In this document: one piece after another, positions 1-9,336 of the stretch
Layout: each line of letters begins with the position of its first letter
How positions within the stretch are numbered: the stretch's first letter is position 1
NCBI GenBank assembly: GCA_005281725.1
Contig: SSBO01000063.1
Span: 1,502-18,447, forward strand
Reading direction: 5' to 3'
DNA from: Wuchereria bancrofti
Lineage: Eukaryota > Nematoda > Chromadorea > Rhabditida > Onchocercidae
Length of the DNA stretch: 16,946 nt
Notes under the pieces: model-generated
What the model saw: only the letters and a program-made list of their open reading frames with translations
What the model was told of the DNA's origin: nothing
The model's database searches: none
Made by a program: the position numbers and the translations under genes

Positions 1-75
1 GATGATNATGTCAATATTTTATTTTCTGATAATATTGGGAAAAATAGTTACAACTGCTATTCTCACATTCAATGT
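1..75 (+). other. Possible partial exon at window edge (weak)
   Basis: The first 75 bases are less repetitive than what follows and are open in two forward frames. One starts at base 1 and is mixed polar and aromatic. The other starts at base 2 and is hydrophobic, with ATG codons at 2 and 8. GT dinucleotides at 74 and 76 could be donors, but neither has a strong consensus. If the exon ended at 75, the base-2 frame would join in phase with the small candidate exon at 186-213. There is an N at position 7 and the segment is cut by the window edge. No family is recognised, and chance openness over 75 bases is likely enough that this is only a pointer. Confidence 0.12.
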
Positions 76-185
76 GTATCAGTTTGTTTCCTTCATTATT
101 TTAAATTAATATTTAAATTGTAACGCAGTTAATTTGAAACGTTTAATTTTTCAAGCCTTTTATCTTCTTTTCACTTTTTTCCTAG

Positions 186-213
186 TATTGAAAAAACAGC
201 TGAAAACTTAAAC
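186..213 (+). other. Candidate 28-nt microexon with strong splice signals
   Basis: A pyrimidine-rich tract (about 157-182) ends in CCTAG at 181-185, and an excellent donor, GTAAGTAT, starts at 214. The 28 bases between have the composition of coding DNA. After one base completing a codon, they read IEKTAENLN with no stop; the other two frames stop inside the segment. It could be an internal exon taking a preceding exon that ends two bases into a codon. Exons this short are uncommon and no homology is available, so chance juxtaposition of splice-like sequences in T-rich DNA is the main alternative. Confidence 0.2.
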
Positions 214-379
214 GTAAGTATATAATTAGTATATTATATATAAAAAATTAAAAAACTGAACTAAAATTTTTGATGATAAAAAAATTTTTTTGATGAAGAA
301 ATATGAATTTACTAGCAAGAAAATGCAATATTGTTTTAAATTTTTAAAAGAATAAACTCATAAAATCGTAAGCTGTGTA

Positions 380-1700
380 TTGTTATGCAGAATTTGAGCA
401 AAAAAAAAAGAAAAATCAATTGCAATATTTCAAATAATAAAATTATATTCTTGAATAAAACAATGAGCAAATAATTTCGTAATTTATAATATGTGTGGTA
501 GATTACTATTCTTATGCTGTATTACTATTAGGTAATTACTTTGAACAAAATGTGATTATACTAAGAAATTGTGTATTTTCTACGTTTACAATTAACTGAT
601 TACAATTTAATTTTAATGGATTTTTATAATGAATAAGCATAAGTAAGTTTATACTTAATTAGTACTTTATGCCTAGAATTTTGATAAAATAAGTAAAACT
701 GTAAAGTTTGCATCTATGATATGATATAATATGATAATTATTATAAATAATAAGATAATATCTGATATTTGTTTAAAATTTTTACTTTACCTTTTGAAAG
801 TATTCATAGTAAAAGATAGCAATAGCAATAGCAATTTGTGTAATTTTAGTTAATAAATAAATTTTTTCAGATTTAGTCATTCATTAGTTGGTATTAATTT
901 TTAGTGCTATTTTAATTTCATTTCAAATAAACAATTGGGAATTTAAAATTTATTTTATTTTTTGTCATTTTGGAAAGAATATGTTGAACAAGTTTATACT
1001 TCAAATTTTCATTTGTAAGTAATGGATTAAACATTTATTCAAATTCCAATTATTTTTTCTTTTTTTCTTTGTCTTTATTTTTTTCAAAATTAAATATTTA
1101 TTTAATTTTCAATTGTTTATGCTCATTTTATTAATGTAATCTTTGCTTTGTAAGAATAATTTTTCTCAAATATATCATTTTGTCATGCAATATTTGTCAC
1201 TGTAAAGAATATTTATACTGCAAAGAAATAAGTGCTTTTTTTTTTGATTAAACATAGTAAATTTATAATTAATGATAGAGTAAGAAACCAGATATACTAG
1301 CATACAGCTTAAGCATAAATGATAATAATTTCTAATAAAATATGATAGCAATGCAGAATAGAAATGGAAATTAAATAATTTCGTAGAAATTAAGTGAAAA
1401 AAAAAAAACTAAATAATTTATGAAAGTTGAAAGTTAAAAAAAGCAAATAAACAAAAGTTCGTCATAAGAAAATCAGTAAGTTAAGCATACGATGATTTGT
1501 TTACAGCATTAGAGAAAATTAATATATAAATTTAATTTTAATCTTATCTTACACTTTGTTGTATAATTATTAATCAACTATTGATGCAATACACTGATAC
1601 ACATTCTTATTTATCATATCATTTATACATTTAAATTAATTTTTCAATTTATCGACCACAGTTTTTACTCTTTAGCATTACCTTTTACATTAAATGAATC
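380..1700. repeat. Direct duplication 1, copy a
   Basis: This 1321-base non-coding segment is repeated immediately downstream at 1702-2978. The first 295 bases (380-674) match 1702-1996 exactly, including a ten-A run. After that the copies differ by scattered substitutions and several indels; for example, copy a has about 20 extra bases around 840-866 and 5 extra around 765. It ends at an N whose other side restarts the same sequence. It holds no supportable ORF. A short hexamer microsatellite (three AGCAAT-type units) sits at about 816-835. Confidence 0.9.
816..835. repeat. Short hexanucleotide microsatellite (AATAGC)n
   Basis: About three tandem copies of ATAGCA are followed by a partial unit. 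The same array with the same unit number recurs in the second copy of the duplication at about 2134-2152, with an A-to-G change just in front of it. Confidence 0.6.
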
Positions 1701-1701
1701 N
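1701..1701. other. Single-N junction between duplicate copies
   Basis: A lone N separates two head-to-tail copies of the same 1.3 kb sequence. The sequence to its left ends at TAAATGAATC. The matching point in the second copy (2969-2978) continues without interruption. A single N exactly at a repeat boundary is the signature of a placeholder gap between two overlapping contigs. Confidence 0.75.
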
Positions 1702-2978
1702 TTGTTATGCAGAATTTGAGCAAAAAAAAAAGAAAAATCAATTGCAATATTTCAAATAATAAAATTATATTCTTGAATAAAACAATGAGCAAATAATTTC
1801 GTAATTTATAATATGTGTGGTAGATTACTATTCTTATGCTGTATTACTATTAGGTAATTACTTTGAACAAAATGTGATTATACTAAGAAATTGTGTATTT
1901 TCTACGTTTACAATTAACTGATTACAATTTAATTTTAATGGATTTTTATAATGAATAAGCATAAGTAAGTTTATACTTAATTAGTACTTTATGCCTGGAA
2001 TTTTGATAAAATAAGTAAAACTGTAAAGTTTGCATCTATGATATGATGTAATATGATAATTATTATAAATAATAATATAATATCTGATATTAAAATTTTT
2101 ATTTTATCTTTTGAAAGTATTCATAGTAAAAGGTAGCAATAGCAATAGCAATTTGTAATTTTTTCAGATTTAGTCATTCATTGGTTGGTATTAATTTTTA
2201 GTGCTATTTTAATTTCATTTCAAATAAACAATTGGAAATTTAAAGTTTATTTTTTGTCATTTTGGAAAGAATATGTTAAACAAATTTATACTTCAAATTT
2301 TCATTTGTAAGTAATGGATTGAACATTTATTCAAATTCCAATTATTTTTTCTTTTTTCTTTGTCTTCATTTTTTTCAAAATTAAATATTTATTTAATTTT
2401 CAATTGTTTATGCTCATTTTATTATGTAATCTTTGCTTTCTAAGAATAATTTTTCTCAAATATACCTTGTCATGCAATATTTGTCACTGTAAAGAATATT
2501 TATACTGCAAAGAAATAAGTGCTTTTTTTTTGATTAAACATAGTAAATTTGTGATTAATAATAGATTAAGGAACCAGATATGCTATCAGCTTAAGCATAA
2601 ATGATAATAATTTCTAATAAAATATGATAGCAATGCAGAATAGAAATGGAAATTGAATGATTTCGTATAAATTAAGTGAAAAAAAACTGAATAATTTATG
2701 AAGGTTGAAAGTTAAAAAAAGCAAACAAACAAAAGTTCATCATAAGAAAATCAGTAAGTTAAGCATACGATGATTTGTTTACAGCATTAGAGGAAATTAA
2801 TATATAAATTTAATTTTAATCTTATCTTACACTTTGTTGTATAATTATTAATCAACTATTGATGCAATAGACTGATACACATTCTTATTTATCATATCAT
2901 TTATACATTTAAATTAATTTTTCAATTTATCGACCACAATTTTTACTCTTTAGCATTAGCTTTTACATTAAATGAATC
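1702..2978. repeat. Direct duplication 1, copy b
   Basis: This 1277-base second copy of 380-1700 is 44 bases shorter through several small deletions. It continues past 2978 into unique sequence, so this copy is contiguous with the right-hand flank while copy a is contiguous with the left-hand flank. A 66-codon open stretch at 2404-2604 is not conserved in frame with copy a, where indels interrupt the corresponding region, so I do not call a gene here. Confidence 0.9.
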
Positions 2979-4039
2979 ATTTTTAAAAATTTCAATTAAA
3001 ATTAACATTGATGTATGCATATGTATTTATCATTTTGAAAATCTTACTTGTAATGATGTATGTTTATAGTAAGTTCATTATTTCATAAATTAAAACAATT
3101 ATAATTTGAATTATAAGTAGAATTTATNTATTAATATTTTCCAGTTTCTTTTTTTTTGATTTTGGTTTTCCTAACTATAGAAAAGGATAGAGAATTTAAT
3201 GTTGACAAATAATTTTTTTTTTGTTTTTGAAGAAGCAAAATGATAAAATGGAAATAATTTTGAATGCATTTATAATCTAATGCTACTTATTTAAATTTGC
3301 CCATTGTTTTTGATTAGTAATTTATTTTAAAAACGAAATGAAATATTTTAGTGCTACTTTTTTTTAAATAAGTGTTTTTATCAAATTTATATTATACATT
3401 GCTTTATTTTGTTTGTTTTCTTTAGCAATTTAATTTTTCCATTTATTTCAATTTTACGTTTTTCAATTGCATCCACAATGCAATTCATCACTTTTCATTT
3501 GCTTTTTTTTTTTGACACATTTGAAAAAGTAAAATTTAAAGAGAGTGAAATTGTTTCAGACAATTTGATTTTTTTTTAAATAGCGAATAATTCTATGGAA
3601 TAATTTAGTTATAAATTTCAATCAAAATAAAATGCAAATGATTACTGATTATTGGTTAAATTTGTAAAGACATAATAATAATTGAGTTTTTCATAGTGCT
3701 AAATATAAATCATTGTAGCTAATTAATGAAAAAATAACTTAATTAATGGATTGCTATTATTAGCATATTAAATTCACTATATGTTCTACAATCATACTAA
3801 AAAAAATGTTTTAAGAACCCTACAAAAATGCTAAAATGTTTCATTTTAATTCTATTTAATTTATAAGAATCGATGACTTATAATGTGAATTGAATATTAT
3901 TGACATTGGTTTTTTTAATGTCAATAAACGTGGAATGGAATGTATAGTAGAATGATTTTTGCAAATATAATTAATTAACATAAATTAACTCTACTAAAAA
4001 AAATTTCTGCAAAATTACTTGTAAAATTACAAAAAATTA
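2979..4039. other. Non-coding AT-rich spacer
   Basis: This is unique AT-rich sequence between the two duplicated blocks, with poly-T and poly-A runs and no open frame worth calling on either strand. It contains a lone N at 3128 that, unlike the others nearby, is not at a repeat boundary, and one hairpin at 3897-3927. Confidence 0.7.
3897..3927. repeat. Inverted repeat, 11-bp perfect stem, 9-nt loop
   Basis: TTATTGACATT (3897-3907) pairs perfectly with AATGTCAATAA (3917-3927) across a GGTTTTTTT loop. It lies in non-coding sequence. The AT-rich stem is weak, so chance in this base composition is possible. Confidence 0.6.
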
Positions 4040-4331
4040 CTTTTGTAAACGAAGTCCATTGTAAATATTAATTTGTAAACAAGCTCATTGAATATGAATG
4101 TCATATATCAAATTTTATAAAATTAATACTACTTTAGATATTTATTTCAAAGTTACATTTTTTCTCAAAGTTAAAAAAATAATTTTTACATGATGAATTT
4201 TCCCTTTCTATTATATTACCATTTTTTCTTTACGCTCCTTGATGAAACTGATTCATTTTCATATCAGATTAACAGTTGACGAAATAATTTATTTTTAAAC
4301 TGATCTATAATCATAATCATAATTGTTCTTG

Positions 4332-4343
4332 TCACTATAGTGA
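4332..4343. repeat. 12-bp perfect palindrome
   Basis: TCACTATAGTGA is identical to its reverse complement. It is repeated intact in the middle piece at 5614-5625. It could be a dimeric protein site or chance. Confidence 0.4.
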
Positions 4344-4654
4344 TATGAAAATTTGTACTTTTTTCATTAACTATTAAACATCAAATCATTAATATAACAT
4401 TTTTTATTAAATAAAGATGAACAATAATTATAATAATAATTCTTACCAGCATAATTTACATGACTAATTTATAATATGAATATGATATTGTTTCTTTTGC
4501 AGTTGCAGTTTCTTCATATATTTGAAAAAAAAAAAAAAACAAAATCAAAAAATTAGAAAAAATGCATTGAAGCAATCAAAACTAAAATAATTACTTAAGA
4601 ATAGCAAATTGATAAAAAAAAACCAAAAAATTAATCAAGCAAAATGGTTTTAAA

Positions 4655-4672
4655 TGGTAGCAATTGCTACCA
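4655..4672. repeat. 18-bp perfect palindrome
   Basis: TGGTAGCAATTGCTACCA equals its own reverse complement, with half-site TGGTAGCAA and no spacer. It recurs intact at 7240-7257. In the diverged middle piece (5932-5949) two substitutions break it. It might be a dimeric transcription-factor site, but no factor is assigned. Confidence 0.5.
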
Positions 4673-5319
4673 AAAAGGAAAATAAATTTCCATTTCTGCC
4701 GTTACCAATCAAACATTTTTTCGTTTTCATTTTTTCCTTAATTTTATGAAAACAATTTTTAATTTTGCCTTCTTTTCTCATCAATTTATTTCATCAAAAA
4801 TGCAATCAGTTTTATTAATTTACAATTTTAATATTTTACAAAATTTTGGAGTCTTTTTTCAAATTTCATTTTTTTTTGCCATTTTTCATGCTTATATCTG
4901 TTAGTTTAATAGAAATTTTAAACTTTTTCGAAATGTCAATTTGTTGTGATTTTTTTATAGCTGTCATTTTTAATTTTAAAATTTTATTAAAAAGATTATA
5001 TAAAAATTTCCAATTTCTGATATTACATTTGCAAAAATATTATGCTAAATTGTTAATCTTAATGCATGCAAAAGAATACTTCTCTCATGCAATACGGAAA
5101 ATGACTTCTATCACAGATTTTTCACGTCATTATTTCATTATTTAAGTATTTATGTTGATTAGCGAGTTTTCGATTAATTTTAAACTAATTCCTTTATTTG
5201 GTTTATTCATTATTCATTTACTCATTAATTAAGAAGTAATCATCACTGAATAATAAAACCATTATTTCATTATTCAATTATTTAATATTAAAAAACAAAA
5301 TTTCTATTATTTAATTTTA

Positions 5320-5320
5320 N
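5320..5320. other. Single-N junction between duplicate pieces
   Basis: The base after this N restarts the sequence found at 4040. It is the same placeholder-gap pattern as at 1701 and 7235. Confidence 0.75.
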
Positions 5321-6878
5321 CTTTTGTAAACGAAGTCCATTGTAAATATTAATTTGTAAACAAGCTCATTGAATATGAATGTCATATATCAAATTTTATA
5401 AAATTAATACTACTTCAGATATTTATTTCAAAGTTACATTTTTTCTTTAAAGTTGAAAAAATAATTTTTACATGATGAATTTTCCCTTTCTATTATATTA
5501 CCATTTTTTCTTTACGCTCCTTGATGAAACTGATTCATTTTCATATCAGATTAACAGTTGACGAAATAATTTATTTTTAAACTGATCTATAATCATAATC
5601 ATAATTGTTCTTGTCACTATAGTGATATGAAAATTTGTACTTTTTTCATTAACTATTAAACATCAAATCATTAATATAACATTTTTTATTAAATAAAGAT
5701 GAACAATAATTATAATAATAATTCTTACCAGCATAATTTACATGACTAATTTATAATATCAATATGATATTGTTTCTTTTGCAGTTTCTTCATGTATTTG
5801 AAAAATAAAACAAAATCGAAAAATATAAAATTAGAAAAAATGCATTGAAGCAATCAAAAATAAAATAATTGCTTAAGAATAGCAAAATGATAAAAAAAAC
5901 CAAAAAATTAATCAAGCAAAATGGTTTTAAATGCTAGCAATTGTTACCAAAAAGGAAAAGAAATTTCCATTTCTGCCGTTACCAATCAAACATTTTTTCG
6001 TTTTCATTTCTTTCTTAATTTTATGAAAACAATTCTTAATTTTGCCTTATTTTTTCATTAATTTATTTCATCAAAAATGCAATCAGTTTTATTAATTTAC
6101 AATTTTAATATTTTACAAAATTTTAGAGTCTTTTTTCAAATTTCATTTTTTTTGCTATTTTTCACGCTTATATCTATTAGTTTAATAGAAATTCTAAACT
6201 TTTTCGAAATGTCAATTTGTTGTGATTTTTTTATAGCTGTCATTTTTAATTTTAAAATTTTATTAAAACAATTATATAAAAATTTCCAATTTCTGATATT
6301 ACATTTGCAAAAATATTATGCTAAATTGTTAGTCTTAATGCATGCAAAAGAATACCTCTCGCATGCAATACGGAAAATGACTTCTATCACAGATTTTTCA
6401 CGTCATTATTTCATTATTTAAGTATTTATGTTGATTAGCGAGTTTTCGATTAATTTTAAACTAATTCCTTTATTTGGTTTATTCATTATTCATTTACTCA
6501 TTAATTAAGAAGTAATCATCACTGAATAATAAAACCATTATTTCATTATTCAATTATTTAATATTAAAAAACAAAATTTCTATTATTTAATTTCAATATG
6601 TGCATATTTTTTAAATTAAACTTTTTATACATATATTTCAAATAATAACTAGCAGAAGAGGAATATTTATTTTATTTCAATTTTTCGTTCTTTTTTCTTT
6701 TTGTTTTACGTTTTTCTTTAAAAACATTGATGAATAATAAAACGAAATTTCGTGTATAATTGATGCATAAACATGGAAAAAGTTAAAGTCAAATAAACAC
6801 AATGACATCGTAAATTAGTCGAAATTTGCTTGCACATATGATTTATACATTTGCGCCAATAGCGCATATTCAATTCAT

Positions 6879-6970
6879 TCTCTCCCTCTCTCTTTTTCTG
6901 TCTTTCTCTCTCTCTCTCTCTCGCTCCCTTTCTTTCTCAATTTATCTCTTTTTTTTTCTCTCTTCTAATC
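6879..6970. repeat. CT-rich microsatellite / polypyrimidine tract (copy b)
   Basis: An almost uninterrupted pyrimidine tract contains a (CT)n core at about 6905-6922. It continues as further pyrimidine-rich sequence to the AG acceptor of the candidate exon at 6994. The copy at about 8189-8280 has identical repeat length. A small TGCGC-5 nt-GCGCA hairpin lies just upstream at 6852-6866. Confidence 0.7.
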
Positions 6971-6993
6971 ACTCTCTTTATTATCACCCTCAG

Positions 6994-7084
6994 GGGACGA
7001 ATTGCTTGGAAATATCAGATAACAATGTTTCTTTCATGGAAATACACAATAATATTATTGGGAATATATGAATCAGAGATTCAG
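6994..7084 (+). other. Candidate 91-nt exon (copy b), possibly 5' non-coding
   Basis: A long pyrimidine-rich tract leads to CCCTCAG (6987-6993), and a CAG|GTATAC donor follows base 7084. The 91 bases between are clearly more complex than their surroundings. One frame (one base, then 30 codons) is fully open: it begins GRIAWKYQ and ends ESEIQ. In the frame that would continue into the coding exon at 11624, a TGA lies at 7069-7071, so splicing there would make this 5' untranslated sequence. The copy at 8304-8394 is identical. No protein family is recognised. Confidence 0.3.
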
Positions 7085-7234
7085 GTATACTTTATTTAAA
7101 GAAAGTAAAATTATGGAAAAATGAAATTTCATCTTTTCTTTCTTTTTCCTTTTAATATTAAAAATTTCTTCGTTCTCTTTTCCCTTTTGCATTTATTTAT
7201 TTATTTTTTTTTATAAATTTAATTCGATTTGAAA

Positions 7235-7235
7235 N
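7235..7235. other. Single-N junction between duplicate pieces
   Basis: To the right of this N the sequence restarts at the equivalent of position 4651, four bases before the 18-bp palindrome. The piece on its left ends at the equivalent of 8544. Sequence therefore steps back by about 1.3 kb at one unknown base. Confidence 0.75.
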
Positions 7236-8544
7236 TAAATGGTAGCAATTGCTACCAAAAAGGAAAATAAATTTCCATTTCTGCCGTTACCAATCAAACA
7301 TTTTTTCGTTTTCATTTTTTCCTTAATTTTATGAAAACAATTTTTAATTTTGCCTTCTTTTCTCATCAATTTATTTCATCAAAAATGCAATCAGTTTTAT
7401 TAATTTACAATTTTAATATTTTACAAAATTTTGGAGTCTTTTTTCAAATTTCATTTTTTTTTGCCATTTTTCATGCTTATATCTGTTAGTTTAATAGAAA
7501 TTTTAAACTTTTTCGAAATGTCAATTTGTTGTGATTTTTTTATAGCTGTCATTTTTAATTTTAAAATTTTATTAAAAAGATTATATAAAAATTTCCAATT
7601 TCTGATATTACATTTGCAAAAATATTATGCTAAATTGTTAATCTTAATGCATGCAAAAGAATACTTCTCTCATGCAATACGGAAAATGACTTCTATCACA
7701 GATTTTTCACGTCATTATTTCATTATTTAAGTATTTATGTTGATTAGCGAGTTTTCGATTAATTTTAAACTAATTCCTTTATTTGGTTTATTCATTATTC
7801 ATTTACTCATTAATTAAGAAGTAATCATCACTGAATAATAAAACCATTATTTCATTATTCAATTATTTAATATTAAAAAACAAAATTTCTATTATTTAAT
7901 TTTAATATGTGTATATTTTTTTAAATTAAACTTTTTATACATATATTTCAAATAATAACTAGCAAAAAAGGAATATTTATTTTATTTCAATTTTTCTTTC
8001 TTTTTTCTTTTTGTTTTACGTTTTTCTTTAAAAACATTGATGAATAATAAAAAGAAATTTCGTGTATAATTGATGCATAAACATGGAAAAAGTTAAAGTC
8101 AAATAAACACAATGACATCGTAAATTAGTCGAAATTTGCTTGCACATATGATTTATACATTTGCGCCAATAGCGCATATTCAATTCATTCTCTCCCTCTC
8201 TCTTTTTCTGTCTTTCTCTCTCTCTCTCTCTCGCTCCCTTTCTTTCTCAATTTATCTCTTTTTTTTTCTCTCTTCTAATCACTCTCTTTATTATCACCCT
8301 CAGGGGACGAATTGCTTGGAAATATCAGATAACAATGTTTCTTTCATGGAAATACACAATAATATTATTGGGAATATATGAATCAGAGATTCAGGTATAC
8401 TTTATTTAAAGAAAGTAAAATTATGGAAAAATGAAATTTCATCTTTTCTTTCTTTTTCCTTTTAATATTAAAAATTTCTTCGTTCTCTTTTCCCTTTTGC
8501 ATTTATTTATTTATTTTTTTTTATAAATTTAATTCGATTTGAAA
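7236..8544. repeat. Direct duplication 2, piece c (right)
   Basis: This is the third piece, and it is contiguous with the unique right flank. Bases 7236-7904 match 4651-5319 without any difference found. Bases 7905-8544 match 6594-7234 with a handful of differences, all before 8054. Reading piece a directly into piece c (4040-5319, then 7905 onward) gives one uninterrupted locus, which is the likely true arrangement. It contains the second copies of the 18-bp palindrome (7240-7257), the CT microsatellite (about 8189-8280) and the candidate 91-nt exon (8304-8394). Confidence 0.9.
8304..8394 (+). other. Candidate 91-nt exon (copy c), possibly 5' non-coding
   Basis: This is an identical copy of 6994-7084 with the same CCCTCAG acceptor and CAG|GTATAC donor. 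It is the copy contiguous with the coding exon at 11624, 3.2 kb downstream. In the frame leading into that exon it carries TGA at 8379-8381 and no later ATG, so a transcript joining the two would start translation at 11656. If the two are not joined, the fully open alternative frame could be coding in some other transcript. Transcript data are needed to decide. Confidence 0.3.
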
Positions 8545-9088
8545 ACAATTAAATAAAGCTCATTTTTTAAATCCTTTAATTATACGTAATGAAATACTTA
8601 AAGTAAATGATTTGATAAAATAGTTTTACACTGTTTTTTTTTATTAATTTTATTTTTTTTCATCCTTCATTCGTTTTTTTTCCTTTTTTTTTGTTAAATT
8701 TAACTGAGGAAAATTACAGTATTTTGTAATATTTTAATGAGAAATGCAATATTTGAAAAAGAAAAATTTAACGCTCATTAAATTTCATATAAGAAAAACT
8801 TATGCTTTAAATTTAATTACTGAACAATTACAGATGAAATTTTGCTATTAATTGGTTTATTACTTTTTTTATCGCTTTTATTTCCTTTTTCTTATTACTT
8901 TTGCTGGCAAATAACAAGTTAATAAAGTAAATTTATGTTATTTTTTCTCCTTTTATCTTTTTTTTTTAAAGAATTCCAATTTAGAACATTTTAAAATTTC
9001 TTTCATTTTTACATTATATCATAAACAACACTATTGTAAATCTTTTTGATGTTTATAACAGATTTGTGAGGAAAGAAAGGTTGTATTT
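8545..9088. other. Non-coding AT-rich stretch
   Basis: The sequence is poly-T rich (notably 8630-8700 and 8860-8970), with no open frame or recognisable element on either strand. The T bias on the + strand resembles the introns of AT-rich nematodes. Confidence 0.6.
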
Positions 9089-9155
9089 GGCCAACATAAA
9101 GTTGCATGAAGCCAAGATAAAGTTATATGATATGAGCCAAGATAAAGTTGTATCA
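9089..9155. repeat. Three-unit imperfect tandem repeat (21-25 bp)
   Basis: Three successive units share a core close to GCCAAGATAAAGTTGTAT: 9089-9109 (with CAACAT in place of CAAGAT), 9110-9134 (with four extra bases, TATG) and 9135-9155. It is an isolated minisatellite in otherwise simple AT-rich DNA and has no coding role that I can see. Confidence 0.75.
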
Positions 9156-9336
9156 AATTAATTTCTACACATATTCAAAAGCATTTCTTTTCATTTCTTT
9201 GTATAAATTATTTCGCTCAATAGTTTTCATCTCATCGAATCTTTTTTCATTTTCCGCCAACTTTTTTTCTTGTTTCTTTTTGCTTTTTTTCCCTTTTTTT
9301 TTTTTTGTGCAACCAAATAAGCTTAGAATAATTTCA
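9156..9336. other. Non-coding, polypyrimidine-rich
   Basis: The + strand is T/C-rich, with a long T run at about 9294-9306. Short open frames on both strands here are products of the homopolymers (one reads mostly Phe, the antisense one mostly Lys) and are not called. Confidence 0.5.

Larger units (their letters stand above)
4040..5319. repeat. Direct duplication 2, piece a (left)
   Basis: This is a 1280-base segment contiguous with the left flank. It aligns with 5321-6593 at an offset of about 1281, with scattered differences. Its last 669 bases (4651-5319) align with 7236-7904 at a constant offset of 2585 with no difference that I found. It includes a perfect 12-bp palindrome (TCACTATAGTGA, 4332-4343) and the 18-bp palindrome at 4655-4672. 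The open frame at 4846-5145 has no ATG start and is frame-shifted relative to the middle piece by a poly-T length change, so it is not called as a gene. Confidence 0.9.
5321..7234. repeat. Direct duplication 2, piece b (middle, diverged version)
   Basis: This 1914-base piece is homologous to the left piece over 5321-6593 and to the right piece from about 5928 to its end. Against the right piece it shows roughly 2-3% substitutions by eye, but only two single-base indels between about 5928 and 6743. It is then identical from 6744 to 7234 (matching 8054-8544), CT microsatellite included. Both ends fall inside sequence shared with the neighbouring pieces, as expected for an alternative haplotype of one locus. 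The open frame at 6077-6421 starts with ATG here but is broken in the other pieces, so I treat it as non-coding. Confidence 0.9.

Noticed and set aside
2404..2604. Open frame of 66 codons in duplication 1 copy b
   Set aside because: The equivalent region of copy a is broken by small indels, and the composition is that of the surrounding non-coding DNA.
3128..3128. Lone N (also at 7 and 16226) as a further contig junction
   Set aside because: Flanking sequence does not restart an upstream segment, so these are more likely ambiguous single bases than duplicate junctions.
4846..5145. Open frame of 99 codons, identical at 7431-7730 and related to 6077-6421
   Set aside because: It seems conserved because the DNA is the same locus repeated. 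It lacks an ATG start in two pieces, its N-terminal part is frame-shifted by a one-base poly-T difference in the third, and the product is Phe, Ile and Leu-rich as expected from T-rich DNA.
6826..7071. Open frame of 81 codons, repeated at 8136-8381
   Set aside because: It lacks an ATG start, and most of it is a Ser/Leu/Phe run translated from the CT microsatellite. Only the last part overlaps the candidate 91-nt exon, which is described separately.
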